From Apostichopus japonicus (lineage: Eukaryota; Echinodermata; Holothuroidea; Aspidochirotida; Stichopodidae): a stretch of DNA of 64,000 nt. The translations under genes and the position numbers were made by a program. The notes below the pieces were generated by a model, which saw only the letters and a list, made by a program, of their open reading frames with translations, ran no database searches and was not told where the DNA came from. Location: the NCBI RefSeq assembly GCF_037975245.1, contig NC_092562.1, positions 27,262,554 to 27,326,553 of the forward strand. Reading direction: 5' to 3'. This document shows, piece after piece, positions 12,848 to 25,750 of this stretch (its first letter is position 1; every line of letters starts with the position of its first letter).

Positions 12848-15800
12848 GTGAAGTGGATATGTTAATTGTAGTGATTGCAGTATGATAAGTCATCTGCCCC
12901 CCCCCCCAAAAAAAAAAGGTAAACTAGGTAGAATTTGTACATGTTATGGGATCAGGGTAGCAAAAAGTGGTCTCAAAGGATAAAGGGGACGACATGGGCA
13001 CATACCCCACACATATGTTCATTTTACTTTACCTCACACTTCCATGGGTCTGGTGATGTCAGGATTAACAACATGCCCCCACCCTACCCCCCCCCCCCCC
13101 TCTTGTTCCTAACATCAACATTAATGATGTACTAAGATGACTAAGAGCCTCTGAAGGTGCGATTCATTTAATAGTTTCCAAGTTTAGCTCAGAGATGACA
13201 TACCAATTAATCCCTAGCTTTTACCCACTTTAAAAAGAAGGGACATAATTGACAATCTAAAGAAAGTAAAATTAACCCCCTTCACAAACAGCAGCCAACC
13301 TAATTCATTTCTGTCCCAGATATATGTATACAGGTATCATACTACAATTACTTCCTCCATTTACTGACTGTTAAAATTTCAGGCAGATGTACACTTCTCT
13401 AATTGTGGTACTGTACCTACATAAGCTTGTGTTCAACACTTGAGCGTAATTGGGCATTGTAACTCACCATTCGCCGCATCCTTCCTTAATTCCTTTAGAA
13501 AGTCACAGTACAATGTCTTGTTGATATTGATGTGTAGCTAGTAGATTATTGGTGTAACATGCAATTGTACTAGCTTACTCTAATCATCTTCTACCTTGCC
13601 TTAAGTTTGAATTTTCTTAATCTTGTACATGTTATTCTTCTTCCTTTATTTCTTGCTCTAAATTGTCTTTCTTCTATTATGATATGCAGGTCCTTCTGCA
13701 GGTTTAATTGTTGGATCCACAATTGGAGCATTTCTTTTGATTGTGCTGCTGGTACTACTGGTTATATATCTGTAAGTTTTAACATAATATTTCATTGTAT
13801 TGTTTATGTATAGTAGAAGGGTCATGTTATTTGGAAACTCTACAGACCAGCTATATGCTGCTTATTCACTTCTAACACATTCTGTGATATGGTTTCTTCA
13901 ATGAAAAACAACATTTTAGTTACTGTTTTCTCATTGTAGTGATCCACCTAATTTGTTCATGATGTCACTAAGGACTCTCTAAGGATTAGGTTTGTTTGAT
14001 AAGCATGATCATGATATAGACACACAATAGAACTGACATATGAGAATACATGACAACTGATATATAACATGAGAATGCATTACGTTTAGAATAGCTGCAA
14101 TGTACCCTATTTGTATTTTACCTTTCTCCATTCAAATCATTCATTTTCCCATTTAGCTGCTAACTTACTGGTAACTTGTTACATCTAGGTGGTCTTTACT
14201 GTCCTACCTTAGAGTAAACGGCCATCCTCTCTTACCAACACGATCGCTCTTAAGTAACACACAAACATTCACAATGCATTATTTCATCATAAGTTTTTTA
14301 AAGAGAGAGAAGAAAAAATAGCAGCAATATACTTTTTGTTATCAACTTTAAGCAGTCTATGTAGGTGATAGTCTAAAAATGTACAATGTGGCCCTGGTAA
14401 GTTAAATGTCATTGGATATGGGTAGACCAACCATAATCAGGGACTACTTTAATTACTGATGATGTTACATATTTCCAAACTAAAGGTAAAAATAACTATG
14501 ATCATACTTTGTAGTCGCTTAATTGTCCCATGACAGAATCTCTACTGTGCTAAATCAAATGAGCCACTGAATGGGCTTATCTATTTCCCTTCTATGTTAC
14601 ACAATCAAAAACTTTCCAAATGGTTTCTTTTTCTTTTCTTTTCTCTTTATCATGTATTTTGTTTGCATTTCTAGAATGGCTATACCTACATTGCAAACAG
14701 TCACATATCTAATATATCAATAGAATTTTGTATATGTGCAATAACTTGAGAATTGTATGTTAAGGCTAAATCATGCACTCACAAAGAGTTGTTGTTTGGA
14801 TTATTTTAGGTGGAGGAAGAGCAAGAGTGACAAAGGTATGAATGACTCACAGGCTGCACGGACAAAGTTTGGTATGTTCATTTATACATGAGATCACATT
14901 TCTCTCTCTAATTATCTCTTGGAAAAATTTTCCGACATTTGTTTACTCTGATAGACTCTGCTACTCTGTTACACGAATTATGTGTCAACATTACTTGTTG
15001 GGTTTTCTCGATAAACCAATAACCTAATTTCCAGATGGTTTTTGCGGAGACTTAATACAACCTGTGTTTAGGAGAATGATCAACAATTGAGTTTTAATTA
15101 GAATACTTTATTGATTTCGATGCTGTAACGGTAATCATATAAAGCTCACTCTTTCTTAATTCCCTTCACCGCATGCCTTCTTTCATAAGACGGCATGTTC
15201 TCAGTTAGGCCTTTCTTAAATTTCTACATTTGTAAATGTAAATTGCCTTTTAAAGCAATTTATATATTTAATTACAGTCAAATCTACTTCCATGCATTCA
15301 CCATTCTCCATATGGCCCCATCGACATTAATATGATTGTATTTTATGACTTATTAGCAATTTTAAAGATTTCAGCTTTTTGAATGAAGACACATGATTAC
15401 TTGTTGAAATGTATTTTCCAACATTTGACAGGAACTTCATCTTCAGCATTTAAACCAGATGTAGAACCTGTTACAGTCATAACTGAAGCGGATGGAGACG
15501 ATCTTTACATCAACATTGTAAAACCTGTCCCGATCCTTGTCACCAATCTTGAAACTTACATGAAAAACTGTGAAGAAAGCAAGTCCAACACCTTAGAGCA
15601 ACAATTTCAGGTTGGTCGCATTTTAAAGTATTATTTTGAGTGGAAAGATAAGCTAGATCTTGGTTTAAAAAGGTTACAACATTTACAAAATATCTGGTAT
15701 GCTGATAATGTCGAAGAAGTAATGAAATTGATTTACATAAATAAGAGATCCCTTGAAATCATGGGAAAATCCTGTTCATCTGCTGTCCTATATATTTCCA

Positions 15801-18800
15801 GATACATCAATTTTTATACAATCTCAAATACAATCTAAAAGATCATCAGAATGAAGATCAAATTTAGCAAGCCTAAAATATCATCTGCTGAATAGTACTA
15901 AATTTTCAAAAGCTCACAAGCTTTCAAAAGTACATTCCCTGAGGCATTGATACTACAAATGAGTCCCAGTCATTGATGAGTGCATTAGATAGTTCAATAT
16001 GGCGGTGTGGATAAATACTTTTAGAGTGGCAGTAAACTATTTGTTGAAATTTGTGCACGGTTGACCATTACCTGACTACTTGGGAGTTAACACCAATGAC
16101 TTTAAAGAGCTATTCTGAGCATATTTTCCAGCAATCTCATGAAATTTTCTTGATGGTGAGGAGGGACAGTGTTTAAATTGACATAGCTGTGACATACAGC
16201 CCATCTGATGCACAATTCAACTTATCTTGTTTAAATTACTAATGACTATTTCATTCAGCTTTCAAAAAAGATATAAGTAGCTTGATCAGATCATGTAGAT
16301 GGCAATGTCACTAAGAATCTACCAAAGTAAACAGAGAGCAAAAACACAAAAGAAGTAATTATAAGTTTATTATACTAGTATGTAGTGACACAATATTTAT
16401 CAGATATGCTAAGTGGCCTCAAGTTCTAAAAACTTACTGCAAAATGTTTAGCATTGCTGAGCAGCTTTAAATATTTATTTGCATGGCATTTATGATTGTT
16501 TGGTCTAAATCTTTGTTATCTCAAGTGATCGCTAGTGATTTTAGCGTTGGTGCCAATAAATATCATGTTTCTATTTGCTTCACTCGAACAGGATCAAGAT
16601 ATGAAATCTGAGTATTTTTCTTCAATAAACATATGTGGTAAAATTAATAGATCATTAGGACAACTAGGAATCGAAAGTTTGGAAGTGCTTTGAGTAAAAA
16701 TTGTTTTTACAATATGATATTACTTTATCTGGCCTTTGTTTCTTTGTTGTAACTTATAAGGCTTACTAATGTCGTGGTTAATTTTTCGCACATTAATTAC
16801 AAATCTTGACACAAATAATGCAAATGATGTTCTGTTTTGAAATAGAATTGCATCAGTTATATTTTTTTTTCAATTATCAATAAATTAGTTTCTCAGTTTT
16901 TTGAGCTAAACCTAGCATCCTTCTGAACACTTAGTCAAGGTTTGTATTTTGAAAATAATGTTATATGATTGATGGCTATGTCTTGTAATCTGTCAAACTG
17001 CCAACTCCTTTACAGGGCTTTAACAAAGGTAAGCAGTTTGCCAGTGAAGTTGGAGAGGAAGACGACAACAGGCAAAAGAACAGATTCAAGAACATGATTG
17101 CTTGTAAGTTTAAACTCTTATAGTTGATAGAATGTCTATGGAATTTAATCTATAGGCAAGAGTGGCAATATCTCTTCCACATTGCTTGTGTCATGTAGCA
17201 GTAATGTAGTAGTAATGTAGTAGTTATAAAGTAGTAGTGTGGTAGTAATGTGGTAGTAATGTGGTAGTAATGTAGTAGTATTGTAGAAGTAATGTAGTAG
17301 TAATGCAGTAGTAATGTAGAAGTAATGTAGAAGTATGTAGGAGTGATGTGGTAGTAGTGTGGTAGTAATGTAGAAGTAATGTAGAAGTAATGTAGAAGTA
17401 ATGTAGTAGTAATGTAGTAGTAATGTAGTAGTAATGTAGAAGTAATGTAGAAGTATATAGTAGTGATGAAGTAGTAGTGTGGTAGTAATGTAGAAGTAAT
17501 GTAGAAGTAATGTAGAAGTAATGTAGTAGTAATGTAGTAGTAATGCAGTAGTAATGTAGAAGAAATGTAGAAGTATGTAGGAGTGATGTGGTAGTAGTGT
17601 GGTAGTAATGTGGTAGTAATGTAGTAGTAATGTAGAAGTAATGACTAGAAGTAATTTAGTAGTAATGTAGTAGTAATGTAGTAGTAATGCAGTAGTAATG
17701 TAGAAGTAATGTAGAAGTATATAGTAGTGATGCGGTAGTAGTGTGGTAGTAATGTAGTAGTAATGTAGAAGTAATGTAAAAGTAATGTAGAAGTAATGTA
17801 GTAGTAATGTAGAAGTAATGTAAGAGTAATGTGGTAGTAGTGTGTTAGTAATGTAGAAGTATATAGTAGTGATGTGGTAGTAGTGTGTTAGTAATGTAGA
17901 AGTAATGCAGTAGTAATGTAGAAGTAATGTAGTAGTAATCTATTAGTAATGTAGTAGTAATGTAGAAGTAATGTAAGAGTAATGTGGTAGTAGTGTGTTA
18001 GTAATGTAGAAGTAATGTAGTAGTGATGTAGGAGTAATGCAGTAGTAATGTAGTAGTAATCTATTAGTAATGTGGTAGTAATGTAGAAGTAATGTAAGAG
18101 TAATGTGGTAGTAGTGTGTTAGTAATGTAGAAGTAATGCAGTAGTAATGTAGAAGTAATGTAGTAGTAATCTATTAGTAATGTAGTAGTAATGTAGAAGT
18201 AATGTAAGAGTAATGTGGTAGTAGTGTGTTAGTAATGTAGAAGTAATGTAGAAGTATATAGTAGTGATGTGGTAGTAGTGTGTTAGTAATTGGAAGTAAT
18301 GCAGAAGTAATGTAGAAGTAATGTAGTAGTGATGTAGGAGTAATGCAGTAGTAATGTAGTAGTAATGTAGTAGTAATCTATTAGTAATGTAATAGTAATG
18401 TAGAAATAATGTAAGAGTAATGTGGTAGTAGTGTGTTAGTAATGTAGAAGTAATGCAGTAGTAATGTAGAAGTAATGTAGTAGTAATCTATTAGTAATGT
18501 AGTAGTAATGTAGAAGTAATGTAAGAGTAATGTGGTAGTAGTGTGTTAGTAATGTAGAAGTATATAGTACTGATGTGGTAGTAGTGTGTTAGTAATGTAG
18601 AAGTATATAGTAGTGATGTGGTAGTAGTGTGTTAGTAATGTAGAAGTAATGCTGTAGTAATGTAGAAGTAATGTAGAAGTAATGTAGTAGTGATGTAGGA
18701 GTAATGCAGTAGTAATGTAGTAGTAATGTAGAAGTAATGTGGTAGTAGTAATGTAGAAGTAATGTAGTAGTAATATATTAGTAATGTAGTAGTAATGTAG

Positions 18801-21800
18801 AAGTAATGTAGAAGTAATGTAGTAGTAAATTAGTTGTAATGTAGAAGTAATGTAGCTATATCCTAAACATATCACTTAAAGCATGTGCTTCCATGCCTCT
18901 TTTTTGTCTTACGAGTAACTACTTATTTCCTGTTCCCAAGTTTATTCACCCCTCAATATTCATGCTTAACCACAGATGACAACCTATTGCATCTCATGTG
19001 TATATACGAAAGTGGTTAGTCATAGCCCTCTGCTACTGTAGTGTATGTGCCTTAGTAATTATCAGTAAAAAAGTAAGTGACAACGAGTTTATGTCATAGA
19101 GAGGGTTCCCCCCCCCCTTCCCTCTTCTCAGGAAAATGTAATGACCTAAATAATGTAGTTTTTTGTATGAAGAAGACCTACGATTCCAGACTTCAGAGAG
19201 TCAGCCCTTCAGAGAAAACCCACAACCAAAACCTTATATACTTCTGATGTTGTAGAAATTTAGTAGTAGACCTATTTTGATGATACTAATGTAACATGAG
19301 ATATTTTTTACTATTGGTAGTACTTGTGGAGTTTGATCATTCTTCCCGACTTCCTGACTTCCCGACATGGACGTTAAGTGGATGTGTGCCGAGAGATTGG
19401 CTTCGGTCAGCTTGCGAGTCTATAAGCCTCCATGGCTTCTTTCGCGAGTTCCTGCTTGCGGGAAGATCACATATACATACATACATACATACACACACGC
19501 GTACACACATACATACATACATACATCATAATTTATTGTTTTTCTTCAATAAATCAGATGACCACTCGAGAGTAATTTTGGAGAAGCTGGAAGGAGACCC
19601 TCATTCAGACTATTACAATGCAAACTATATTAAGGTAGGTAGATTTTAAGAAATATTCATGAAAGCCTGGCATGTATACTACAAAGAGAACCTCATTCAG
19701 AGTATTACAATGCAAAATACATTGAAGTAAGTAGATTTTAAGAAATATCCATTAAAGCCTGGCACGTAGGCTACAAGGAGAACCTCATTTAGACTTTTAC
19801 AATGCAAACTACATTACGGTAGGTAGATTTTAAGAAATATTCATGAAAGCCTGGCACATAGGCTACAAGGAGAACCTCATTCAGACTATTGCAATGCAAA
19901 ATTCATTGAGGTAAGTAGATTTTAAGAAATATTCATTAAAGCCTGGCATGTAGGCTAAAGGAGAACCTCATTCAGATTAAAATGCAAACTACATTGAGGT
20001 TAGTAGATTTTAAGAAATATTCATGAAATACTGGCAGGTAGGCTACAAGGAGAACCTCATTCAGACTATTACAATGCAAACTACATTGAGGTAAGTATAT
20101 TTTAAGATATTATTCATGAAAGCCTGGCATGTAGACTACAAGGAGAACCGCATTCAGAGTATTACAATGCAAACTACATTAAGGTAGGTAGATTTTAAGA
20201 AATATTCATTAAAGCCTGACATGTAGGCTACAAGGAGAACCTCATTCAGAGTCTTGCAATACAAAATACATTGAGGTAAGTAGATTTTAAGAAATATTCA
20301 TTAAAGCCTGGCATGAAGGCTACAAGGAGAACCTCATTCAGACTATTGCAATGCAAAATTCATTGAGGTAAGTAGATTTTAAGAAATATTCATTAAAGCC
20401 TGGCATGTAGGCTAAAGGAGAACCTCATTCAGATTAAAATGCAAACTACATTGAGGTTAGTAGATTTTAAGAAAATATTCATGAAATACTGGCAGGTCGG
20501 CTACAAGGAGAACCTCATCAGACTAATACAATGCAAACTACATTGAGGTAAGTAGGTTTTAAGAAATATTCATTAAAGCCTGGCATGTAGACTACTAGGA
20601 GAACCGCATTCAGAGTATTACAATGCAAACTACATTAAGGTAGGTAGATTTTAAGAAATATTCATTAAAGCCTGACCCGTAGGCTACAAGGATGTGGTGA
20701 GATGAAAGTTTGCTGTATCTTTACATAAATTTAAATCATATTACCCTAAGATATGTTGCTTTAACCCTATCATTCTCTGTTGATGTTTATTATATTTTCT
20801 CCGTTGTGAACTTTGCAGGGACAGTGTGGTTTGAGACAGTGTGACAATTGTTTTTGCGAATTGTCCTTGACAGGGACACTAGTATCAGACATAGTGGACA
20901 CTAATGTCAGACATAGTGTCCCTTTCAGCATTAGTGTCCATTCCACTGTAGACCTCTCTCCACTGATCTTAATTCTTACACACAGTAATTATGTAGACTG
21001 GAGCAGAGTCCAATAGGTCCAACAGAGCAGAGTAATCATTTGGAGAATGATAATTTAGTTATAATATATGGTGGTATTTATTCTCTTCTTATTGTAAACG
21101 CTTAATTGACTTAGTGTTTCTTGAAGCCAACAAAAAATCTGCTTTGGTGAACTGTTAAAACTGTTTCTTTTAATGAGTTTATATCACTTCTATTAGCAAT
21201 CAACTCACAAGGCTTAATTCCAAGGCTAACAGTAAATGAAAAGATACATTTCTACTTTTCTTTACATTATTTATTTTTCATAGAATGCTGAAGAGTTTAA
21301 CGCATTCATAGCTTGCCAAGGTAATATTCTTTATTTTTATTATTTTCATGTGTATATAAATCCTAGTTACATGTTTGTCCATAGGACTGTTCCAGTGCTG
21401 TATTACCTGAAATGATTAACATGCAAGCTTGCAATCTACAAACATGACACTAGAATTAGTGTGAGTTTAAGGTTTTGTAGACTACCACTTACAACATCTA
21501 CACTAACAATAGCAAATGCTAATCTGTTTTAATAGCATCAAATGTTTAGATGATAAGGTTCTGTCATAACATTCAATGCCAAATTTTATGTGTCACACTT
21601 ATCCCCAGCAACATTATGAATTACATGCATGTTGAATTTTAAACAATGCAAAGCATTCAATTGGGGATCATTAGTCATCAAGCATATAATTGTAGGCTAT
21701 TGAAAATATTATTTATTATTTAAAAACAATCTCTTGTATCCAAATGTATCGATTGGGATAGTGAATATCTTGATTCTGTTTTGACAGGACCAAATACTGC

Positions 21801-24800
21801 ATCCATTGACGACTTCTGGAGAATGGTGATACAGGAGAAAGTGTTAAATATAGTCATGCTGACAAACCTGATTGAGAAAGGAAAGGTAATAAATGGGTCT
21901 AATATATTTCACTTGTTCGATCCTTAAAACAAAGCAAGAACATCATGAGTTGTTAACAGTATTAGGCTGACCAAACACTGTTTTTCTGAAGGTGCAAACT
22001 ACCACCTTCCATAAAAGCAAAGATGACAGTGATGTTTTCATTAGCTATTTGTCTGCAACTCTCTGAAAATGTTCCCTTATCCTCCAAATTTGCACCAATC
22101 TCTTTGAATGTGCCCACTAATGTATGGATTCTTTTTCTTTTCTGTTTACCATATGAAAATTTGGGTGTTTTCTCTAAAAAGATTGATGTTCAAAAGATCT
22201 TTAAGTTTTAATGACATTTAGATTCCAAGGACAATATGGACTTTGAAAATTATTTTCAACAGTTAAATAACAGGTCTGACTGGAAGTACTTGAAATGATT
22301 ATGTATAGGACTCTCAAACAACCCTTACACAGCAGCTCCGAGGCAACTACAATCACCTTCTTTGGTTCACTACTTTAGTGCTTAAAAGTTGGGGTCATTT
22401 ACGGTAGCTTAAGATTCAAGTTTTTTTCTGCTACTTCAAGCATTGCCAATATTTGCATTAAAAAAGTCCATGGTTTGAATTACAAGATAGTCCGGGTTGA
22501 AGACTCAATGACTGCTTGCATCACTGAATGGGAATATCTTTTATGACCCAGGTGTTCCTAACTTTAGAGCATCATTAATTCATCCGGTTCCTCTGCCAAT
22601 CACAACCCCCCTCCCCCTCCTTTCATTTTGTTCTAATATTTCAAGAAATTCTACAAATAGGACATCATGAATTCTCTTCCAGGAACGTTGCAAGCAGTAT
22701 TGGCCAAAAGCTGTAGGTGACACAAAGAAGTTTGCCACTTGTGAAGTGAAATGGGAGTCGACAGAAAATTTTGCAGATTATGAAATTAGATCATTGACTG
22801 TCACATTTGTAAGTGAATTGAGTGATACCAAATTTATATTAAACTACGTGTTAAACGTAATGTTTACAGTGTCCATATGTATCTTTTTAGCAACATCAAT
22901 GTTGTGAAGGTAATTTATTTTGGAAGTAATCTGCAATACATTTGTTAAGACCAAATGAACATGTTGTTTATAATGTGATATTCTTGCGTATAGATTCTTT
23001 CTCGTGAACACAAGTCTTTTTTTTTCCATCCTTTCAGTTTCAGTTTAATTTCTATTTCACTTCAAAAGTAATTGTACAATTTGAAAATTCCTGTAATATA
23101 TATCACAGATGATTGCAATTGCTAGGATCTTCTGTCCGAGGTGGGACTGTTTAATTTGTTAATATTTACTTTTAATCAGAGCATATAGTAATATCAGATA
23201 AAACAACGCTTGAAAAGTTATAAAGAGATATCACTAAGTGAACTCTTTGCTTGCAAAGGTGTATTTCACATGTCTTAATAATGTCTGCAGTGTTTATCTT
23301 TCCATCATAATATTCAAATGGAATGTTTTATATTCATAGGGTAATGAACAACGGAAAGTCAGAAACTGGCACTACCGAACCTGGCCAGACATGGATGTAC
23401 CACAGCAGGCCACTCCATTGATTGGATTTGCTAAGAAAGTGAAACTACAACAGTCTGCTTCAACTGGTCCCCTAGTTGTTCACTGCAGGTGATTATTTCT
23501 TGCTGGAATCATCCGCATTCAACTCCAATTCACTGCTTATATATAAATCACAGATCAAATACAACAGTGAATAACTTTCTCTGGGTACCAATTCCAACTT
23601 CAGAAATAGAGCATCAAAATTGATTTCCAGTATCCAATCGTTTAACTATATCCAAATATTTCAAACTCATGCAAGAGTTTTTGAGCTCAAATTCATTCAC
23701 AAGGTTGGTTTTAGAGCAAACTTTTACTTAGGGAAGCATATTCAGCGGTGACACAAAGAAGAGATCCGGTATTATCAGTGTTAGTGTGAGAGAATAGTAG
23801 TTAGTTGAATTATTTGCTCAATATAACCAAAATGTCTTTGTTGCGAAGCATTCTGCTTGAATACTAAAGCATTCTGATTGAATATGAACATTTAACATTC
23901 TCAGTAAAGAATGAACAATTATGCAGCTTACATGATCTATAAAAATACAGACAAAAAGCTGTGGAATAGGTTCCCCTCCCCATCCACACCCTTCAGTGAC
24001 AGAAAAGACAAAATCTTTTGTCATATGTATAGTTTTTCACATGTGAGTGCTACTTTGTTACGAGTGGAGGGAAACTTATCAATTTATGATATCGTCTTCA
24101 TCATATAACTGCTACCACTGAATTTTCTCCTTCCTTTATAAGCTCCTTTTCCTATTTTACTATTTGTGGGAGAGACCATGAGATAAAACTTATAATCATG
24201 ATCTGGACCCACTGTACTTGTGGAGTTTGATCATAAATATTTAGAAGATGTATACCATTTTAGTAATTTGGGAGATAGGGGGATTCTATTCTATGTGAAA
24301 AAATTGATGCTGTTACTTTCGTATCTGTGCATCAGCATTGCGGTTTTTGGCAGGGTAGGTGATATCCAAATTCATTTTTTATATTATTATTTTAGTGCTG
24401 GTGTGGGGAGGACAGGTACATTTATTGCTCTGAGTACTCTGATGGACACCATCCACAACAAGGACAGAATTGATATCTACGGATTTGTGGAGAAAATGAG
24501 AGAAAACAGAATTATGATGGTGCAAACTGCTGTGAGTTCTATATTCATTTCAATTCAGTCTTGTGGTTAAGTTGACATTCTGTGTTGTTGCGTTGAATAG
24601 TCACTGGTTCTGATTATGCCGATAAACTCTGATAATGATTGGTTCAATTTATACTGAGGACATATTTCTAACTCAGCATTCCTTGTTTTGATTGGATGAG
24701 TCTTCTGCGTTTGTATCTCACAAGCTTATTGATTTATGAAAAAGGTTATGTATCGAGAAAAACACACATGTAAATTTCTGATGCTTTGTTAATTGAAATT

Positions 24801-25700
24801 TTTGTTATCAAATAAATAATTTCCAGTATTTGTGACAATAATAGCCTTATATTTCTTAACAAACTGCTATAAATCAGTAAACTGTAATCTCATAAATACT
24901 ACTAGTTAAATGTGTATCTAAACATATACTCCTTTCATTATTATTTTGCAAACAGTTGCAGTTTAAGTTTTTGCACACCTGTCTGCTGGAAGTTTACTTG
25001 ACCGGTGAGACAGAGATAACACTAGGGAACATATCTTCCTTTGATGCGGATGAAAAATCACAACAGCTGGACAAGGAATTCAAGGTTAGTTAAAAAAGTA
25101 CAGATATAAGAAAATCAGTTATAAAAATTAGAAAAAAATGTTCTGAAGCAAAACATCAGTCAACATGACTAAAAACTCACAGAATTTACTCGAACTGAGA
25201 AAGTGTGAGCATTTCTTTCAAAAGTGTTATCAGCATAGTTCAGAAAGGAAGTCTAACGTTATATTTCTTACAGAGAAAAATGGTCAATCTAAAAACTAAA
25301 AGGATGATAAAATAAACTAGTAAAAAGAAATTGTCATAATTTACCTGCACTAAACTATTTACACAAGTTCCTATGTTTGTGAGCAAATTATAAGGTGTGT
25401 GCTAAAAGATGTTATGCCAATTTGCTACACTTCTGAAAATCTATGCATGGACTTCATTTGAAGGTAAATATGACACATGATAAAACTAAAAAATAGTTTC
25501 TTTATTTCTACAGCTTTTGTCTAAGTTGGATAAAATGTCAAAGACAGCTCACAAAGCCACAAAGGAACAGGCACAGAAATGCCGATTCCCGACAATGATT
25601 CCAGGTAAGAAACCAATTTAAATATTTGAACTGTAGAATTAAATATGCTGATTGTGATTTCTCTTCTTTTATATTTCTTTCATTCTTGTGCGGTAGTGAG

Positions 25701-25750
<50 letters not shown>

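Noticed and set aside
18546-18875. Tyr/Leu/Thr-rich minus-strand frame
   Set aside because: Translation of the 11-bp minisatellite; no coding evidence.
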